The notes under the pieces: model-generated | Databases searched by the model: none | Told to the model about the DNA's origin: nothing | Seen by the model: only the letters and a program-made list of their open reading frames with translations | Shown: positions 32,708-41,641 of the stretch, one piece after another | Layout: each line of letters starts with the position of its first letter | Numbering within the stretch: the first letter of the stretch is position 1 | Program-made: the position numbers and the translations under genes | From: Nonomuraea gerenzanensis | Lineage (GTDB): Bacteria; Actinomycetota; Actinomycetes; Streptosporangiales; Streptosporangiaceae | DNA: 64,000 nt | Direction: 5' to 3' | NCBI RefSeq assembly: GCF_020215645.1 | Contig: NZ_CP084058.1 | Coordinates: 10,466,001 to 10,530,000, forward strand

Positions 32708-33480
32708 GAGCCCTGTGGCTGGCGGCCGGCGCCGTGGCCACCGTGGTGGCGCTGACGCTGTCCACGGTGGCCCTCTGGCAGGGCTTCGGCGAGGCCAGGA
32801 CCCCGACGGACGTCACCATGCGGTCCATCCCGTTCGACGGCAGGGAGCTGCGGATCCAGGCCGGCAAGGGCCAGGTGGACCTGATGATCCTGTCGGGGCG
32901 GGCGGGTGAGCTGCTCATCCAGCGGGCGCTGCGCTGGACCCGCGACCGCCCCACGGTCACCGAGGACTGGGACGCCGCGTCGGGCACGCTGCGGCTCGAC
33001 GCCGTATGCCCCGGCCACGACCAGCCGAGGGGGCCGATCTGCCGGGCCGACTACGTGGTGCAGGTGCCGCCGGAGACCACCCTGGAGGCCGGCACCTCCG
33101 GAGGCCGGCTCCGGGTGGACGACCTGTTCGGCGACCTGCGCCTGACCACCGTCTCCGGCGACGTCCGCGTCAACGCCCTCGCGGGCGACCTCTGGGTGCG
33201 CACCGGCACGGGCCACGTGCAGGGCGACGGCCTGCGCAGCGCGCGGGCCGACGTGGAGGTCGGCTCGGGGGACGTCCAGCTGGCCTTCCGCAGCGCCCCG
33301 TCCGAGGTCAAGGCGATCGTGCGGACGGCGGGCGACATCGACCTGTACGTGCCGCCGAATCTGTACGACGTGACGGCCGAGGGCGCCAACACCACCCTCG
33401 ACGTCAGACGGGCCTCCGGCGCGTCAAGGAAGGTCACCGTGCGGGCCCCCGAGGGCCTCGTGAGCGTGTGCTGCCGATGA
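32704..33480 (+). CDS. Membrane-anchored DUF4097-type protein
   Basis: Starts at GTG 32704, overlapping the response-regulator stop. One N-terminal helix (LWLAAGAVATVVALTLSTVA) anchors it, leaving a 230-residue extracytoplasmic region. That region contains the DUF4097 beta-repeat pattern (TTVSGDVRVNALAGDLWV, VGSGDVQLAF, TAGDIDLYV) like the protein at 1-740. A Cys-rich spot (VCPGHDQPRGPICRA) and the final C-C-R could form disulfides. It is likely the output or the sensor-regulating component of the two-component system. Confidence 0.85.
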   Translation: MRALWLAAGAVATVVALTLSTVALWQGFGEARTPTDVTMRSIPFDGRELRIQAGKGQVDLMILSGRAGELLIQRALRWTRDRPTVTEDWDAASGTLRLDAVCPGHDQPRGPICRADYVVQVPPETTLEAGTSGGRLRVDDLFGDLRLTTVSGDVRVNALAGDLWVRTGTGHVQGDGLRSARADVEVGSGDVQLAFRSAPSEVKAIVRTAGDIDLYVPPNLYDVTAEGANTTLDVRRASGASRKVTVRAPEGLVSVCCR

Positions 33481-33520
33481 AAGACTGTTTACCTCTGTGA
33501 CTGGTTGGTAAGTTCCCGGC

Positions 33521-35167
33521 ATGGAGTCTGCGAAGCACGCCGGTGACGCCGCTGTCGCCGTGTCCAAGGCCTACGGTGTCGAGACCATGTTCACCCTGTC
33601 GGGAGGGCACGTCTTCCCGCTCTACGACGGCGCGGTGCACGAGGGCATGCGCATCCTCGACGTACGCCACGAGCAGAGCGCGGTCTTCGCCGCCGAGGCG
33701 ACCGCCAGGCTGACCAGGAAGCCCGGCCTGGCCGTGCTGACCGCCGGCCCCGGCATCACCAACGGCGTCAGCGGCGTCGCGACCGCCCACTTCAACGGCT
33801 CCCCCGTGGTCGTCCTGGGCGGCCGGGCACCCCAGTCCCGCTGGGGCAGCGGCGCGCTGCAGGAGATGGACCACCCGCCGCTGCTCGGCCCGATCACCAA
33901 GCTGTCGTTCACCGCCTCCGCCGCCGACTCCGTCGGCCAGGACGTCGAGGTGGCCTTCCGCACGGCGGTGGCGCCCCACCGCGGCCCCGTCTTCCTCGAC
34001 TTCTACATGGACCACCTGTTCTCCCCCTCGCCGGTCCACGACGTGAGCACGCAGTCGCCGTCGCCGCTGGAGCCCGACGCCGACGACCTGGCGGGCATCG
34101 CGCGGCTGCTGGCCGAGGCCGAGCGCCCGGTCCTGGTGTACGGCTCCGACGTGTGGATGGACCGCGCCGAGGAGGCCGCCCGCGACTTCGCCGAGACGTG
34201 GCGGCTGCCGGTCATCCCCAACGGCCAGGGGCGCGGCATCCTGCCGGCCGGCCACGAGCTGCTCGTCACGCGGGCCCGCGGCCTCGCCTTCGCCCAGGCC
34301 GACCTGGTGATCGTGGTGGGCACCCCGCTCGACTTCCGCCTCGGCTACGGCTGGTTCGGCGGCAAGGACGGCGCGCCGCTGGCCAGGGTGGTGCACATCG
34401 CCGACGCGCCCTCCCAGCTGGCCACCCACATGCAGCCGGCCGCGTCCGCCGCGGGCGACCTGTCCGTGGTGTTCTGGAGCCTCGGCACGGCCTGCGGCGA
34501 CGCGGGGGTCAAGCCCGACGCGTACGCGTCGTGGGTGTCGCGGCTGTCCGAGGCGGCCGCCGCGGCCATCGCCGGCGACGCCGAGCTGCTGGCCTCCGAC
34601 TCCGACCCGATCCATCCCATGCGCATCTACGGCGAGCTGAACCGGGTGCTCGACGACGACGCCGTGGTGATCGGCGACGGCGGCGACTTCGTCTCCTACG
34701 CCGGCAAGTACGTCGAGCCGAAGCAGCCGGGCAACTGGCTCGACCCGGGCCCGTACGGCTGCCTGGGCACCGGCCTGGGCTACTCCATCGCCGCCCGCCT
34801 GGCCAGGCCGTCCTCGCAGGTGGTGCTGCTGCTCGGCGACGGCGCCGCCGGGTTCTCGCTGATGGACGTCGACACCCTCGTCCGCCACAGGCTCCCGGTC
34901 GTGATGATCTGCGGCAACAACGGCATGTGGGGCCTGGAGAAGCACCCCATGCAGATGCTGTACGGCTACGACGTGGCCGCCGAGCTGCAGCCGCAGTGCC
35001 GCTACGACCAGGTCGTGACCGCGCTCGGCGGGGGCGGCGAGCTGGTGACCAAGCCGTCGGAGATCGGGCCCGCGCTGCGCAGGGCGTTCGACTCGGGCAT
35101 GCCGTACCTGGTCAACATCGCCACCGACCCGCAGATCGCCTACCCCCGCAACACGACGGGGGTGTGA
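33521..35167 (+). CDS. Acetolactate-synthase-like thiamine-diphosphate enzyme
   Basis: A 548-residue TPP enzyme with the three-domain layout of acetolactate synthase, glyoxylate carboligase and oxalyl-CoA decarboxylase. The catalytic Glu is in DVRHEQSAVFAAEA, and the TPP/Mg motif is GDGAAGFSLMDVDTLVRHRLP-VVMICGNN. The middle domain contains VLVYGSDVWMDRAE. It stands alone (no regulatory small subunit next to it), so it need not make branched-chain amino acids. The substrate cannot be fixed from sequence. Confidence 0.85.
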   Translation: MESAKHAGDAAVAVSKAYGVETMFTLSGGHVFPLYDGAVHEGMRILDVRHEQSAVFAAEATARLTRKPGLAVLTAGPGITNGVSGVATAHFNGSPVVVLGGRAPQSRWGSGALQEMDHPPLLGPITKLSFTASAADSVGQDVEVAFRTAVAPHRGPVFLDFYMDHLFSPSPVHDVSTQSPSPLEPDADDLAGIARLLAEAERPVLVYGSDVWMDRAEEAARDFAETWRLPVIPNGQGRGILPAGHELLVTRARGLAFAQADLVIVVGTPLDFRLGYGWFGGKDGAPLARVVHIADAPSQLATHMQPAASAAGDLSVVFWSLGTACGDAGVKPDAYASWVSRLSEAAAAAIAGDAELLASDSDPIHPMRIYGELNRVLDDDAVVIGDGGDFVSYAGKYVEPKQPGNWLDPGPYGCLGTGLGYSIAARLARPSSQVVLLLGDGAAGFSLMDVDTLVRHRLPVVMICGNNGMWGLEKHPMQMLYGYDVAAELQPQCRYDQVVTALGGGGELVTKPSEIGPALRRAFDSGMPYLVNIATDPQIAYPRNTTGV

Positions 35168-36904
35168 TCAGGACTTCGGCGTGGGCGTCGGCGTCGGGGT
35201 GGGCGTCGGCGAGCCGTCCTCGGGGCAGACGCTGTCGACGACGACCAGCGTGACCGTGGTGCCCTTGGTCACCGACTTGCCCGCGCCCGGCGTGCTCGCC
35301 TTGACCCTGCCGCAGCGCATGCCGTCGGTGGTGGTGGTCTGGTCCTCGGGGTTGGACAGCAGGCCGGCCGCCTCCACCATGCCCACCGCCTCCGAGTAGC
35401 GCTTGCCGATCACGTTCGGCATCAGCACCTTGTTGGTGGAGACGGTGGGGCTGGGCGACTTCGAGGTCGGCGGGGTGGTGGAGGGCGTGCCGGACGGCGA
35501 CTGCGTCGGCTTCTCGGTCTCCTCCGCCGTCTGCGTGGGCCTCCCCTGCCTGGTGGTGGGGGGCCTGGTCGGCTCCTGCGTCGGCGGCTCGGCCTGGGGC
35601 TTGCTGGTCCTGGTGGTGGGCTTGGGCGGCTTGGTGGTCTCCGGGTCGGCGACGTTGGTGGTGGTCGTCGTCGGTTCCGGCGCGCCGAGGGGCATGCCCG
35701 TCAGCGCCACGGCGGTGGCGCCCACGCCGAGCACGACCGCCGCGGCGATGCCCGCGATCAGGCCCGTCCTGCGCGGCGCCTTGGCCGCGCGGCGGCTCCC
35801 GCGCCGCTCGGAGACCGCCGTGTCCTCGTGCGCCATCCTGGCGCCCGTCTGGTACGGGCCGGCGTCGTGCTGACCGGTCTGCTGAAACTGGCCGGTCTGC
35901 TGAAACTGGCCGGTCTGCTGGAACTGGCCGGTCTGCTGGTACTGCTGCCCGGTCTGGGCGTACTGCTGGCCCGTCTGCGGGTACTGCTGGCCGCCCTGCT
36001 GTTGCGCGGCCTGCTGGTACTGCTGGCTCGGCTGCTGCTGGGCCTGGGCCATGGTGGAGCCGGTGGCCAGCTCGGGGACGGCGGGCGCCTGGCCGCTGGC
36101 GATCGCCCTGGCGGCCTCGCTCATCGCACGAGCGCTGGGGTAACGCCTGGCCGGGTCCTTGGACAGGGCGATCTCGACCAGCGTGCGCACCGACTGCGGA
36201 ATGTCCTGGGGCAGCGGCGGCGGGGCCTCACGGATGTGCTTGAGCGCGATCGTGACCGCGCTGTCACCGTCGAAGGGCCGCTGGCCGACCAGGCACTCGT
36301 AGGCGACCACGCCGAGGGCGTAAATGTCGACGGCGGGCGTCACGGGGGCGCCCTCGGCCTGCTCGGGCGCGCAGTAGGCGGCGGTGCCGAGCACCATGCC
36401 GGCGTCGGTGAGCCGGCTGGCGATGTCGGAGCGGGCGATGCCGAAGTCGGTGAGGACGAGCGTGCCGTCGCGCTGCACGAGCAGGTTGCCCGGCTTGACG
36501 TCGCGGTGCACGATGCCCTGGTCGTGGACGGCCTGCAACGCCGACGCGGCCTGCGCGATGAGCTCCATGGCCGGCTGCGGCGGGATCCGCCCCAGCCTGC
36601 CGAGCAGGCGGTCGAGCGGCTCGCCGTCGACGAACTTCATCACCAGGTAGACGGTGTCGCCGCTGACGCCGTAGTCGTAGACGTCCACCACGCCGGAATG
36701 GTTGATCGTGGCCATCGCCCGCGCCTCCCCCTGGAAGCGAGCGACGAAGCCGGGGTCCTCCATGCGGCCGGGGAGCAGCACCTTGACGGCGACGGTGCGT
36801 GCGAGCACGACGTCCTCGCCTCGCCACACCTCGCCCATGCCACCGGCGCCGATGCGGGTATCCAGCCGATACCGCCCCGCCAGTGTCGTCCCTTGGGCCA
36901 CCAT
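35168..36904 (-). CDS. Ser/Thr protein kinase with PASTA domain
   Basis: The kinase domain occupies residues 1-270: glycine loop GAGGMGEVWRGED, Lys in TVAVKVL, catalytic loop IVHRDVKPGNLLV and LTDFGIARS. A Gln/Gly-rich linker (about 290-345) contains tandem QQTGQF units. One membrane helix (RTGLIAGIAAAVVLGVGATAV) follows, then a Thr/Pro-rich stalk and a single PASTA domain (MPNVIGKRYSEAVGMVEAAGL). It ends in a PT repeat. PASTA kinases read muropeptides or lipid II and control growth and cell-wall synthesis; one PASTA unit is fewer than in PknB, so it is more like PknA/L-type stress kinases. Confidence 0.93.
   Translation of the reverse strand: MVAQGTTLAGRYRLDTRIGAGGMGEVWRGEDVVLARTVAVKVLLPGRMEDPGFVARFQGEARAMATINHSGVVDVYDYGVSGDTVYLVMKFVDGEPLDRLLGRLGRIPPQPAMELIAQAASALQAVHDQGIVHRDVKPGNLLVQRDGTLVLTDFGIARSDIASRLTDAGMVLGTAAYCAPEQAEGAPVTPAVDIYALGVVAYECLVGQRPFDGDSAVTIALKHIREAPPPLPQDIPQSVRTLVEIALSKDPARRYPSARAMSEAARAIASGQAPAVPELATGSTMAQAQQQPSQQYQQAAQQQGGQQYPQTGQQYAQTGQQYQQTGQFQQTGQFQQTGQFQQTGQHDAGPYQTGARMAHEDTAVSERRGSRRAAKAPRRTGLIAGIAAAVVLGVGATAVALTGMPLGAPEPTTTTTNVADPETTKPPKPTTRTSKPQAEPPTQEPTRPPTTRQGRPTQTAEETEKPTQSPSGTPSTTPPTSKSPSPTVSTNKVLMPNVIGKRYSEAVGMVEAAGLLSNPEDQTTTTDGMRCGRVKASTPGAGKSVTKGTTVTLVVVDSVCPEDGSPTPTPTPTPTPKS
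35874..35940. repeat. In-frame tandem repeat encoding QQTGQF units
   Basis: About four near-identical 18-21 bp units of the type CTGGCCGGTCTGCTG-AAA lie in the linker region of the PASTA kinase, encoding Q-Q-T-G-Q-F. The period is a multiple of three so length changes keep the frame. Confidence 0.75.
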
Positions 36905-37145
36905 GATTCCCCCGCTACCCCCTACGTCCGTTACCCTCTTACCTCGCCCACCCCGCGGATCTCCAAGAAAGCGAAGTTTTGTCGCGGTGAGGTAACACAG
37001 TGGTCACGGAACTCAGAGAGTGTACGACTCACCTGACTCACATGCCACTCAAATGCCTCAAGCCGTACAAAGCCTATCCTGGGGCCTTACGACCTGACTT
37101 GTCCGCGTTTCCGGGAACTCAGCAGCCACATGAGAGGCTCAAGCC

Positions 37146-37526
37146 ATGACGCTCACGCCAGGTCTCCGTGCCCAACTGCTCATCATGGTCGAGATGGAGG
37201 ACACCGCGAAGCGGATCGGCAGCGGCGACGTCCCGGTGCTGGCCACGCCGCGTCTGCTCGCGCTGGCGGAGGCGGCGACCGTACGCGCCGTCGAGCGGCA
37301 CCTGGCGCCCGGTGAGACGTCCGTCGGCACCCGGGTCGAGCTGGAGCACCTGGCGGCCAGCCCGCTGGGCGCGCACGTGCAGGTCGGGGTGGAGCTGACC
37401 GAGGTGGACGGCAGGCGGCTGGTCTTCGCGTTCGAGGCCCACGACCAGCACACCGTGGTCGGCAAGGGCACCATCGAGCGGGTCGTGGTCGATCGCGCCA
37501 AGTTCCTCGCCCGCGCCATCCGCTGA
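37146..37526 (+). CDS. Hotdog-fold thioesterase (FlK-like family)
   Basis: A 126-residue single-domain protein whose order of motifs follows fluoroacetyl-CoA thioesterase-type proteins: VLATPRLLALAEAATVRAVE, then SVGTRVELEHLAASPLG, then VDGRRLVFAFEAHDQHTVVGKGTIERVVVD. The Glu in ALAEAA and the His in AHDQH are in the positions used by that family. It may hydrolyse a small acyl-CoA; the substrate is not known. It is flanked by genes on the other strand and stands alone. Confidence 0.85.
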   Translation: MTLTPGLRAQLLIMVEMEDTAKRIGSGDVPVLATPRLLALAEAATVRAVERHLAPGETSVGTRVELEHLAASPLGAHVQVGVELTEVDGRRLVFAFEAHDQHTVVGKGTIERVVVDRAKFLARAIR

Positions 37527-37553
37527 CCACCTGCCAGCAGCCGCCTTCTCGGC

Positions 37554-38849
37554 TCACACGCGGCCGCGGTCGATCACCCGCGCGAGCGCCTCGACCGCGT
37601 GAGGGTCGTACGCGCTGCCCGACGACAGCCGGATCCGCTCCAGCGCCGCCCCGCCACGGTCACGGTCGGTCGAGGGGCCCACGAGGTCGTCGTAGGCGTT
37701 GGCGACCTTGATGATGCGGCTCGACAGCGGCGGGTCGTCGGTGATCGGGTCGCACTGCCTGCTGACCACCTCGGCCACCCGGTCGAGCACGCCCGTCTGC
37801 CTGATCACCTCGGCGCCCAGCTCGGCGATGCGGCGGGCCTGCTCGGGCTCGGTCAGCACGGTCGCGCCGCCGGGGATCGGGTCGCGTAGCGAGAGCTGGC
37901 CGATGTCGTGCATCAGCGCCGCGTACTCCAGCTCCAGCAGCTCCGGCTCGGCCATGCCCAGCTCTCTGCCGATGGCCACCGCCAGGCGGCTCACCCGGCG
38001 CGAGTGCCCCGGCTCGACGTAACCGCCGACCTCGGTGACCCGGGACAGCGCGCGGACGGTCTGCAGGTAGGTGGCCCTGATGCCGGCGTACTTGCGGAAG
38101 GCCACCTGCGTGACCAGCAGCGGCGCCGCGAACACCAGCAGCGCCACCAGGTCCATGCTGTGCGTGGCCAGGGCCAGCAGCACGCCCGATGAGGCCACGG
38201 CGGCGCCCAGCGGGAAGGCCATGTTGATCTCGTCGCGCACGGCCACCCTGAACGCCGTGCGCACCTGCTCCGCGCGCAGCAGCGCGGCGATCAGCACGTC
38301 GATCAGCAGGGCGATCGCGATGAGCGTGACCATGACCACGAGCGCCGGCCACCACGTCTGGGTGGGCGGCTTGGTCAGCTCGTAGAGCGGGGTCGCCAGC
38401 GGCCGGAACGCGAAGGCGAGCAGCGCTCCGGTGAGCAGCCGCCTGGCCATCGCGTCGAGGCGGGGCGGCCGGCCGACGGCCAGGTGCGGGAGCGCTCCCG
38501 CGGTCATGCCGACGGCGATCACGGCCACGACCTGCAGCGCGGAGTGCTCCAGCGGCGTCTGGCTGAGGTCGAGCAGCAGCGTGTAGCCCAGCGCGGCGGC
38601 GGCGCCGATCGGCGCGACCTCCCTGTTGCCCGGCATGGTGAGCCTGGCCAGCTCGCCGACCGCGATCAGCGCGCCGAACCCGACCGCGATCTCCGGCCGC
38701 TCCAGCCCGACCGCCGCCGTGTGCGCCACGCCCGCCAGCGCCACCAGACCGGCCGCGCAGATGAGCAGGAGCTGGCCGGAGTCGAGGCGGCGCAGGACCG
38801 TGTTCAGCGATCGGCTGGTGGTGCGCCTGGCACGCTCTGTGGTGATCAT
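37554..38849 (-). CDS. Membrane HD-domain protein, degenerate HD-GYP
   Basis: The ATG overlaps the stop of the upstream HD-GYP gene (TCATGA). The N-terminal 260 residues hold about eight hydrophobic helices; residues 270-430 form an HD-type phosphohydrolase fold with MHDIGQLSLRD (His314, Asp315). The second signature of HD-GYP domains (HHE-x-DGxGYP) is missing: the region after the HD motif is shortened and reads VVSRQCDPITDDPPLSSRI. It is probably either an inactive sensor/partner of the first protein or acts on another substrate. Confidence 0.82.
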   Translation of the reverse strand: MITTERARRTTSRSLNTVLRRLDSGQLLLICAAGLVALAGVAHTAAVGLERPEIAVGFGALIAVGELARLTMPGNREVAPIGAAAALGYTLLLDLSQTPLEHSALQVVAVIAVGMTAGALPHLAVGRPPRLDAMARRLLTGALLAFAFRPLATPLYELTKPPTQTWWPALVVMVTLIAIALLIDVLIAALLRAEQVRTAFRVAVRDEINMAFPLGAAVASSGVLLALATHSMDLVALLVFAAPLLVTQVAFRKYAGIRATYLQTVRALSRVTEVGGYVEPGHSRRVSRLAVAIGRELGMAEPELLELEYAALMHDIGQLSLRDPIPGGATVLTEPEQARRIAELGAEVIRQTGVLDRVAEVVSRQCDPITDDPPLSSRIIKVANAYDDLVGPSTDRDRGGAALERIRLSSGSAYDPHAVEALARVIDRGRV

Positions 38850-40201
38850 GAGCCGGTCACGACCTGGATGGGCATGGTGGGGTCGTCGTGGTCCTTGATG
38901 GTGGCGTCGGCGGCGTCGGGCGGCGGCTGGTCCACCCGGCGCGGCGGCTGCCACGGCTCGCGTTCGAGCGCGCGGATGAAGGCCGCCACCATCACCGGGT
39001 CGAAGTGCGTGCCCGCGCTCTTGCGCAGCTCCTCCACGGCCTCGGGCACGGGCCTGGCGCCGCGGTAGGAGCGGTCGGAGGTCATCGAGTCGAACGCGTC
39101 GGCCACCGCGATCACCTTGGCGAACTCGGGGATCTCGTCGCCCGCCAGCCCCATCGGGTAGCCGGTGCCGTCGTGCTTCTCGTGGTGGTGCATGATCCCG
39201 GCGTACGCCTCGTCGAGGAAGCCGATGCCCCGCACGATCTCCAGCCCGCGCATCGGGTGCAGCTGGATCGCGGCGAACTCCTCCTCGGTGAGCGGCCCGT
39301 CCTTCTGCAGCACCTTGGTGGGCACGCCGAGCTTGCCCACGTCGTGCAGCATGCCGGCGTAGCGGATGGCGCGCACCCGCTCCAGCCCCATGCCGACCTC
39401 CTGGGCGATCATGGAGGAGGCGTGCGAGACCCGCGTGCAGTGGCCCCTGGTGTAGTAGTCCTTGGTCTCCACGGCCTGGCAGAGCGCGGCGATCGTGGCG
39501 TCGTAGGAGCGCTGCTGCGCGTGGTACTGACCGAACGCCCACCGCGCCACGAACAGCGGCAGCAGCACCAGCACGGCCGAGATCGACGCCACGGTGGCCC
39601 ACAGGCCCGCCACCAGCAGCCCGAACGTCCCGTAGCCCAGGTAGGACAGCAGGAACTGGGCCATGCCGCGCATCGGCACCTCGGTGGCCCGCACCTGGGT
39701 GGCCAGCCCGACCATGGTGAGCGTGAGCGCGATGTTGAGCGGCACGAAGACGGCCGTGGCGGCGGCGTACGGGCCGATGAGGTCGTCGAAGGCGTTGACC
39801 TCCGGCACGCCCACCCGGCCGTGCAGCGCCTCGTACACGCGGCCCGCCACGAAGCCGCAGATGGCGAACTGCGCACCGTTGAACAGCCGTTTGATCAGCG
39901 GCAGCCCGGGCCGCACGCTCAGCACGGCGGTCAGGCCCACCAGCGCCGCGCCCTCGGGGCCGATCAGCACCACGGCGGCGAGCGAGGCGGAGAAGCTCAC
40001 CGAGACCGCGAACTGCTCCACGTTGAGCAGCGTCGGCATCGACTCGCACACCAGGAACAGCAGGGCCAGCACCAGGAGGATGTCGAGATCCTCGGTGGCC
40101 ACGGGCGCGCCGGAGACCATCACGCCGCGTACGACGAGAGCGGCCGCCGCACCGATCACGGCGACCAGATAGACCCTTGCGGGCCACGGCAGATCACGCA
40201 T
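38846..40201 (-). CDS. Membrane HD-GYP phosphodiesterase-type protein
   Basis: The N-terminal 245 residues hold about eight hydrophobic segments, probably a membrane sensor. The catalytic domain (about 255-430) has the HD motif LHDVGKLG (His286, Asp287) and the full HHHEKHDGTGYP motif (residues 338-349), so it can bind the metals needed to hydrolyse cyclic di-GMP. It is the middle gene of a unit consisting of a 34-residue membrane peptide upstream and the degenerate paralogue downstream, all with tight spacing. Confidence 0.9.
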   Translation of the reverse strand: MRDLPWPARVYLVAVIGAAAALVVRGVMVSGAPVATEDLDILLVLALLFLVCESMPTLLNVEQFAVSVSFSASLAAVVLIGPEGAALVGLTAVLSVRPGLPLIKRLFNGAQFAICGFVAGRVYEALHGRVGVPEVNAFDDLIGPYAAATAVFVPLNIALTLTMVGLATQVRATEVPMRGMAQFLLSYLGYGTFGLLVAGLWATVASISAVLVLLPLFVARWAFGQYHAQQRSYDATIAALCQAVETKDYYTRGHCTRVSHASSMIAQEVGMGLERVRAIRYAGMLHDVGKLGVPTKVLQKDGPLTEEEFAAIQLHPMRGLEIVRGIGFLDEAYAGIMHHHEKHDGTGYPMGLAGDEIPEFAKVIAVADAFDSMTSDRSYRGARPVPEAVEELRKSAGTHFDPVMVAAFIRALEREPWQPPRRVDQPPPDAADATIKDHDDPTMPIQVVTGS

Positions 40202-40219
40202 TGCGGCCCTCCATGGCGA

Positions 40220-40324
40220 TCAGGTCCAGGACACCCCAGGCGGAACCACTCCGCCCATCAGCATGATCACCGGGGTGATCAGCACGACGGCCGTGAGCAG
40301 CCGGGCGACCGTAACCTTGAACAT
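40220..40324 (-). CDS. 34-residue membrane peptide upstream of the HD-GYP gene
   Basis: A short frame with a strong ribosome site: GGAGG seven bases before ATG 40324. The peptide is MFKVTVARLLTAVVLITPVI followed by MLMGGVVPPGVSWT, i.e. a basic N-terminus, one hydrophobic helix and a short outside tail, ending 18 bp before the HD-GYP start. The leader-like position and good initiation signals make it a likely real gene in the same operon. I know no named family. It could be a small partner of the membrane sensor kinase-like proteins downstream. Confidence 0.6.
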   Translation of the reverse strand: MFKVTVARLLTAVVLITPVIMLMGGVVPPGVSWT

Positions 40325-40422
40325 CCAGTTGCCTCCACGTCGACTTGTGGGGTTCACGCTACAGAACCCGACGTGGCCGCACGGGCGGAGTCGGAAATCG
40401 CAAGCAAAGCGTAATCAAGCCA

Positions 40423-41364
40423 CTACTTCACGCGACGGCTCGCGGCCCACTCGACGGTCTGCTTGATCCCGGTCGACAGGTCGGTGCGCGGCTGCCAGCC
40501 GAGCCCGTCGTGCGCGGGCACCGGATCGACCGCCATCGCCGGCAGATCGCCCACGCGCGGCGGCGCGAAGCCCGGCTTGTCCTGGGCGCCCGCCGCGTCG
40601 GCGATCAGCGAGTGCAGCCGCCGGTCGGTGGTCTGGATGCCGGTGCCGAGGTTGAAGCGGCGGCCGTTGCCCTCGGAGCCGCACGCCTTGACGAAGCCGT
40701 CCACCACGTCGCCGACGTAGACGTAGTCGCGGGTCTGGGTGCCGTCGCCGTACAGGACCGTGGGCGTGCCGTTGAGCAGGGCGTCGGTGAAGATGGCCAC
40801 CACGCCCGCCTCGCCCTCCGGCGACTGGCGCGGGCCGTAGACGTTGGACAGGACCAGCGTGGTGTACTCGATGCCGTACAGCGCGCGGAAGGTGGCGAGG
40901 TAGATCTCGCCGCTGAGCTTGGAGGCGGCGTACGGCGAGCGCGGGTCCGTGGCCGCGTCGCCCGGCACGGGGATCGTCGCCGGGCGGCCGTAGACGGCCA
41001 CCGACGAGGCGAACACCACCTTGCGCGTGCGCCCCTCGTGGGCCGCGTGCAGCACGGCCGCGGTGCCCTCGACGTTGAGCCTGGCGTCGTGCGCCGGGTC
41101 GGTGACGCTCTTGCGCACGCTGATCTGCGCGGCCAGATGGCAGACGACCTCCGGCTGCAGCTCGGCCATCAGCCCGATCAGCGCCGGGTCCCTGATATCC
41201 AGCTCGTGCAGCCGGAACCGGTCGCTGCGCGCGGCCTCCAGCAGATTGTCGCGTGAGCCGGACGACAGGTCGTCCACGACGTGCACCTCGTGCCCGTCGG
41301 CCAGGAGGCGATCGACGAGATGAGAACCGATGAAGCCGGCACCCCCGGTGACCAGTACGCGCAT
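40423..41364 (-). CDS. NAD-dependent epimerase/dehydratase (GalE-like SDR)
   Basis: Extended short-chain dehydrogenase with the N-terminal NAD motif TGGAGFIGSHLVDRL, the NAD-binding VDDLSSG, the triad Ser in FASSVAVYG, and YxxxK (SPYAASK) catalytic pair. The sequence continues with SNVYGPRQ and the C-terminal substrate region GDGTQTRDYVYVGDVVDGF. This layout is found in UDP-glucose 4-epimerase and related UDP-sugar enzymes for cell-wall or polysaccharide precursors. The exact sugar cannot be given. Confidence 0.92.
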   Translation of the reverse strand: MRVLVTGGAGFIGSHLVDRLLADGHEVHVVDDLSSGSRDNLLEAARSDRFRLHELDIRDPALIGLMAELQPEVVCHLAAQISVRKSVTDPAHDARLNVEGTAAVLHAAHEGRTRKVVFASSVAVYGRPATIPVPGDAATDPRSPYAASKLSGEIYLATFRALYGIEYTTLVLSNVYGPRQSPEGEAGVVAIFTDALLNGTPTVLYGDGTQTRDYVYVGDVVDGFVKACGSEGNGRRFNLGTGIQTTDRRLHSLIADAAGAQDKPGFAPPRVGDLPAMAVDPVPAHDGLGWQPRTDLSTGIKQTVEWAASRRVK

Positions 41365-41374
41365 GGAGGAGATC

Positions 41375-41641
41375 CTAGTCCGCCAGCTCGGACCTCACCT
41401 GCGCGATCCGGGCCAGGACCTTCGAGCGCAGGTCCGCCGGGACGGGGTCGCAGCCGCAGTGCTTGTGCACGAGCGCCTTGATCGCCTTGTCGAGGTCGTA
41501 CTCCTTCAGGCACGGGCTGCACTCGTCGAGGTGCACGCGGATCTCCGCGACGTCCCCCTCGGTCAGCTCACCGTCGAGGTAGGAGTACACCTTGTCGAGG
41601 ACCTCGCGACAGTCGGTGTCGTGCGGGTTGCCACAGCTCAT
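41375..41641 (-). CDS. rsrA: Redox-sensing anti-sigma factor RsrA
   Basis: An 88-residue zinc anti-sigma factor. Ligands are Cys11, His37, Cys41 and Cys44 (HLDECSPC), and a further Cys pair occurs at HKHCGCDP. In Streptomyces, oxidation forms a disulfide, zinc is lost and SigR is released. The start overlaps the sigR stop by four bases, as in other actinomycetes, so the two are made together. Confidence 0.95.
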   Translation of the reverse strand: MSCGNPHDTDCREVLDKVYSYLDGELTEGDVAEIRVHLDECSPCLKEYDLDKAIKALVHKHCGCDPVPADLRSKVLARIAQVRSELAD

